64,000 nucleotides of DNA from UBA5336 sp964506685. GTDB lineage: Bacteria; Pseudomonadota; Alphaproteobacteria; Caulobacterales; Hyphomonadaceae. The stretch covers positions 1-64,000 of the forward strand of contig CAZDMQ010000003.1 in NCBI GenBank assembly GCA_964506685.1, read 5' to 3'. Shown piece by piece: positions 63,518 through 64,000 of this stretch. Within the stretch, counting starts at the first letter, position 1. Each line of letters begins with the position of its first letter. Below the pieces are notes generated by a model. It did not search any database. It was not told where the DNA came from and worked only from the letters and a program-made list of their open reading frames with translations. The position numbers were made by a program, and so were the translations under genes.

Positions 63518-64000
63518 TCAGCCCTGCCAGAAACGGCGCGAGAGCACGACGAAGACGGCCACGAATTCCAGCCGCCCAAGCAACATGGCGATGGCGCAGA
63601 CCCATTTGGCAAAGGGTGTGAGACTCTGGAAGGTCCCGCTCGGCCCGATTTCCGGACCGAGGCCCGGTCCGACATTGGAGACAGATGTGGCCGCTGCCGA
63701 GATGGCAGTCAGGGCACTGTCGACCTGCGTGCCGATCAGGGCCGCCGCTATGAAAAAGGTGCAGATATACAGCCAGACGAACACCATCACCGACTGCAGC
63801 GTGTCCTCGTCCACCGGCCGGCCATTGTATCGCACGGGTGCGAGCTGGTGGGGACGGACCACGCGCCGGGCATGCGCCCAGACCGCCTTTGCGGAAATTT
63901 CAAGCCGGAACATCTTGATGCCGCATGCGGCCGACCCGGCACAGCCGCCAAGGAAGGTGAAGATCAGCATGAGCGCGATCACCGGCTCACCCCAGGTATC
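63518..64000 (-). CDS. trkH: TrkH-family potassium uptake protein, C-terminal part
   Basis: The last 160 residues of a K+ transporter, open to the right edge (no start in view). The selectivity-region segment FTFLGGCAGSAACGIKMFR, then SNVGPGLGPEIGPSG, then CAIAMLLGRLEFVAVFVVLSRRFWQG mark the final pore repeat and helix of TrkH/KtrB-type channels. It works with TrkA in the inner membrane. The 5' part must lie beyond the window. A terminator follows the stop. Confidence 0.9.
   Translation of the reverse strand, partial: DTWGEPVIALMLIFTFLGGCAGSAACGIKMFRLEISAKAVWAHARRVVRPHQLAPVRYNGRPVDEDTLQSVMVFVWLYICTFFIAAALIGTQVDSALTAISAAATSVSNVGPGLGPEIGPSGTFQSLTPFAKWVCAIAMLLGRLEFVAVFVVLSRRFWQG

Overview
The window is a high-GC (roughly two-thirds G+C by eye), densely packed bacterial chromosome segment. 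Several genes point to Alphaproteobacteria: an HdaA-type DnaA regulator, a DUF2155 protein, a bacterial NDUFA12 homologue, and the orders aroQ-accB-accC-aat / DUF2155-mlaD-NDUFA12 and rnd / hdaA-ppk-ppx / purM-purN. I cannot name a genus. The content is mostly core chromosome with a few catabolic and transport islands. I see no prophage, insertion sequence, CRISPR array or plasmid function.

Layout. 1-9.5 kb: the tail of an unidentified gene overlaps a GMC oxidoreductase. Then comes an acetate module: a CrbS-like transporter/histidine kinase, a CrbR-like regulator, a trimeric-type porin and acetyl-CoA synthetase. 9.5-12.2 kb: lipoprotein hydrolase, tRNA-Leu(UAA), and an unusual photolyase-like flavoprotein. 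12.2-17.2 kb: the ATP-dependent protease cluster clpP-clpX-lon. 17.3-24.3 kb: EF-hand protein, Sel1-repeat protein, 2OG-Fe(II) oxygenase, P450, acyl-CoA dehydrogenase, ThiO-like oxidase, and a 5'-truncated sulfotransferase. 24.5-28.4 kb: a ferric-iron ABC transporter preceded by a Fur-like box. 28.4-32.1 kb: M48 metalloprotease, DsbA-like lipoprotein, thiS and thiG. 32.1-39.1 kb: aroQ-accB-accC-aat facing DUF2155-mlaD-NDUFA12, then a 757-residue protein related to class II ribonucleotide reductase that has lost its catalytic cysteines. 39.3-42.7 kb: pentapeptide-repeat protein, PhoX-like Tat phosphatase, and a 600-bp AT-rich spacer. 42.7-55.3 kb: aspS, a HerA-like ATPase, rnd, ppx, ppk, hdaA, a DUF2066 protein, purM and purN. 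55.4-64 kb: acyl-CoA synthetase, EmrAB-type efflux pair, iron-dependent alcohol dehydrogenase, Gfo/Idh/MocA oxidoreductase, nitronate monooxygenase, and the C-terminal part of TrkH running off the right edge.

Genes that probably work together: CrbS/CrbR with porin and Acs (acetate use); ClpP, ClpX and Lon (proteolysis); the solute-binding protein, permease and ATPase (iron uptake); ThiS, ThiG and possibly ThiO (thiazole synthesis); AccB and AccC (fatty-acid synthesis); hdaA-ppk-ppx (replication control next to polyphosphate turnover, with overlapping genes); PurM and PurN.

The most unusual item is the ribonucleotide-reductase-like pseudoenzyme at 36808-39081. Secondary points are the photolyase-like protein with its alpha/beta domain apparently moved to the C-terminus, the Arg-for-Lys change in the HdaA Walker A motif, and several short repeat arrays and palindromes in intergenic DNA.
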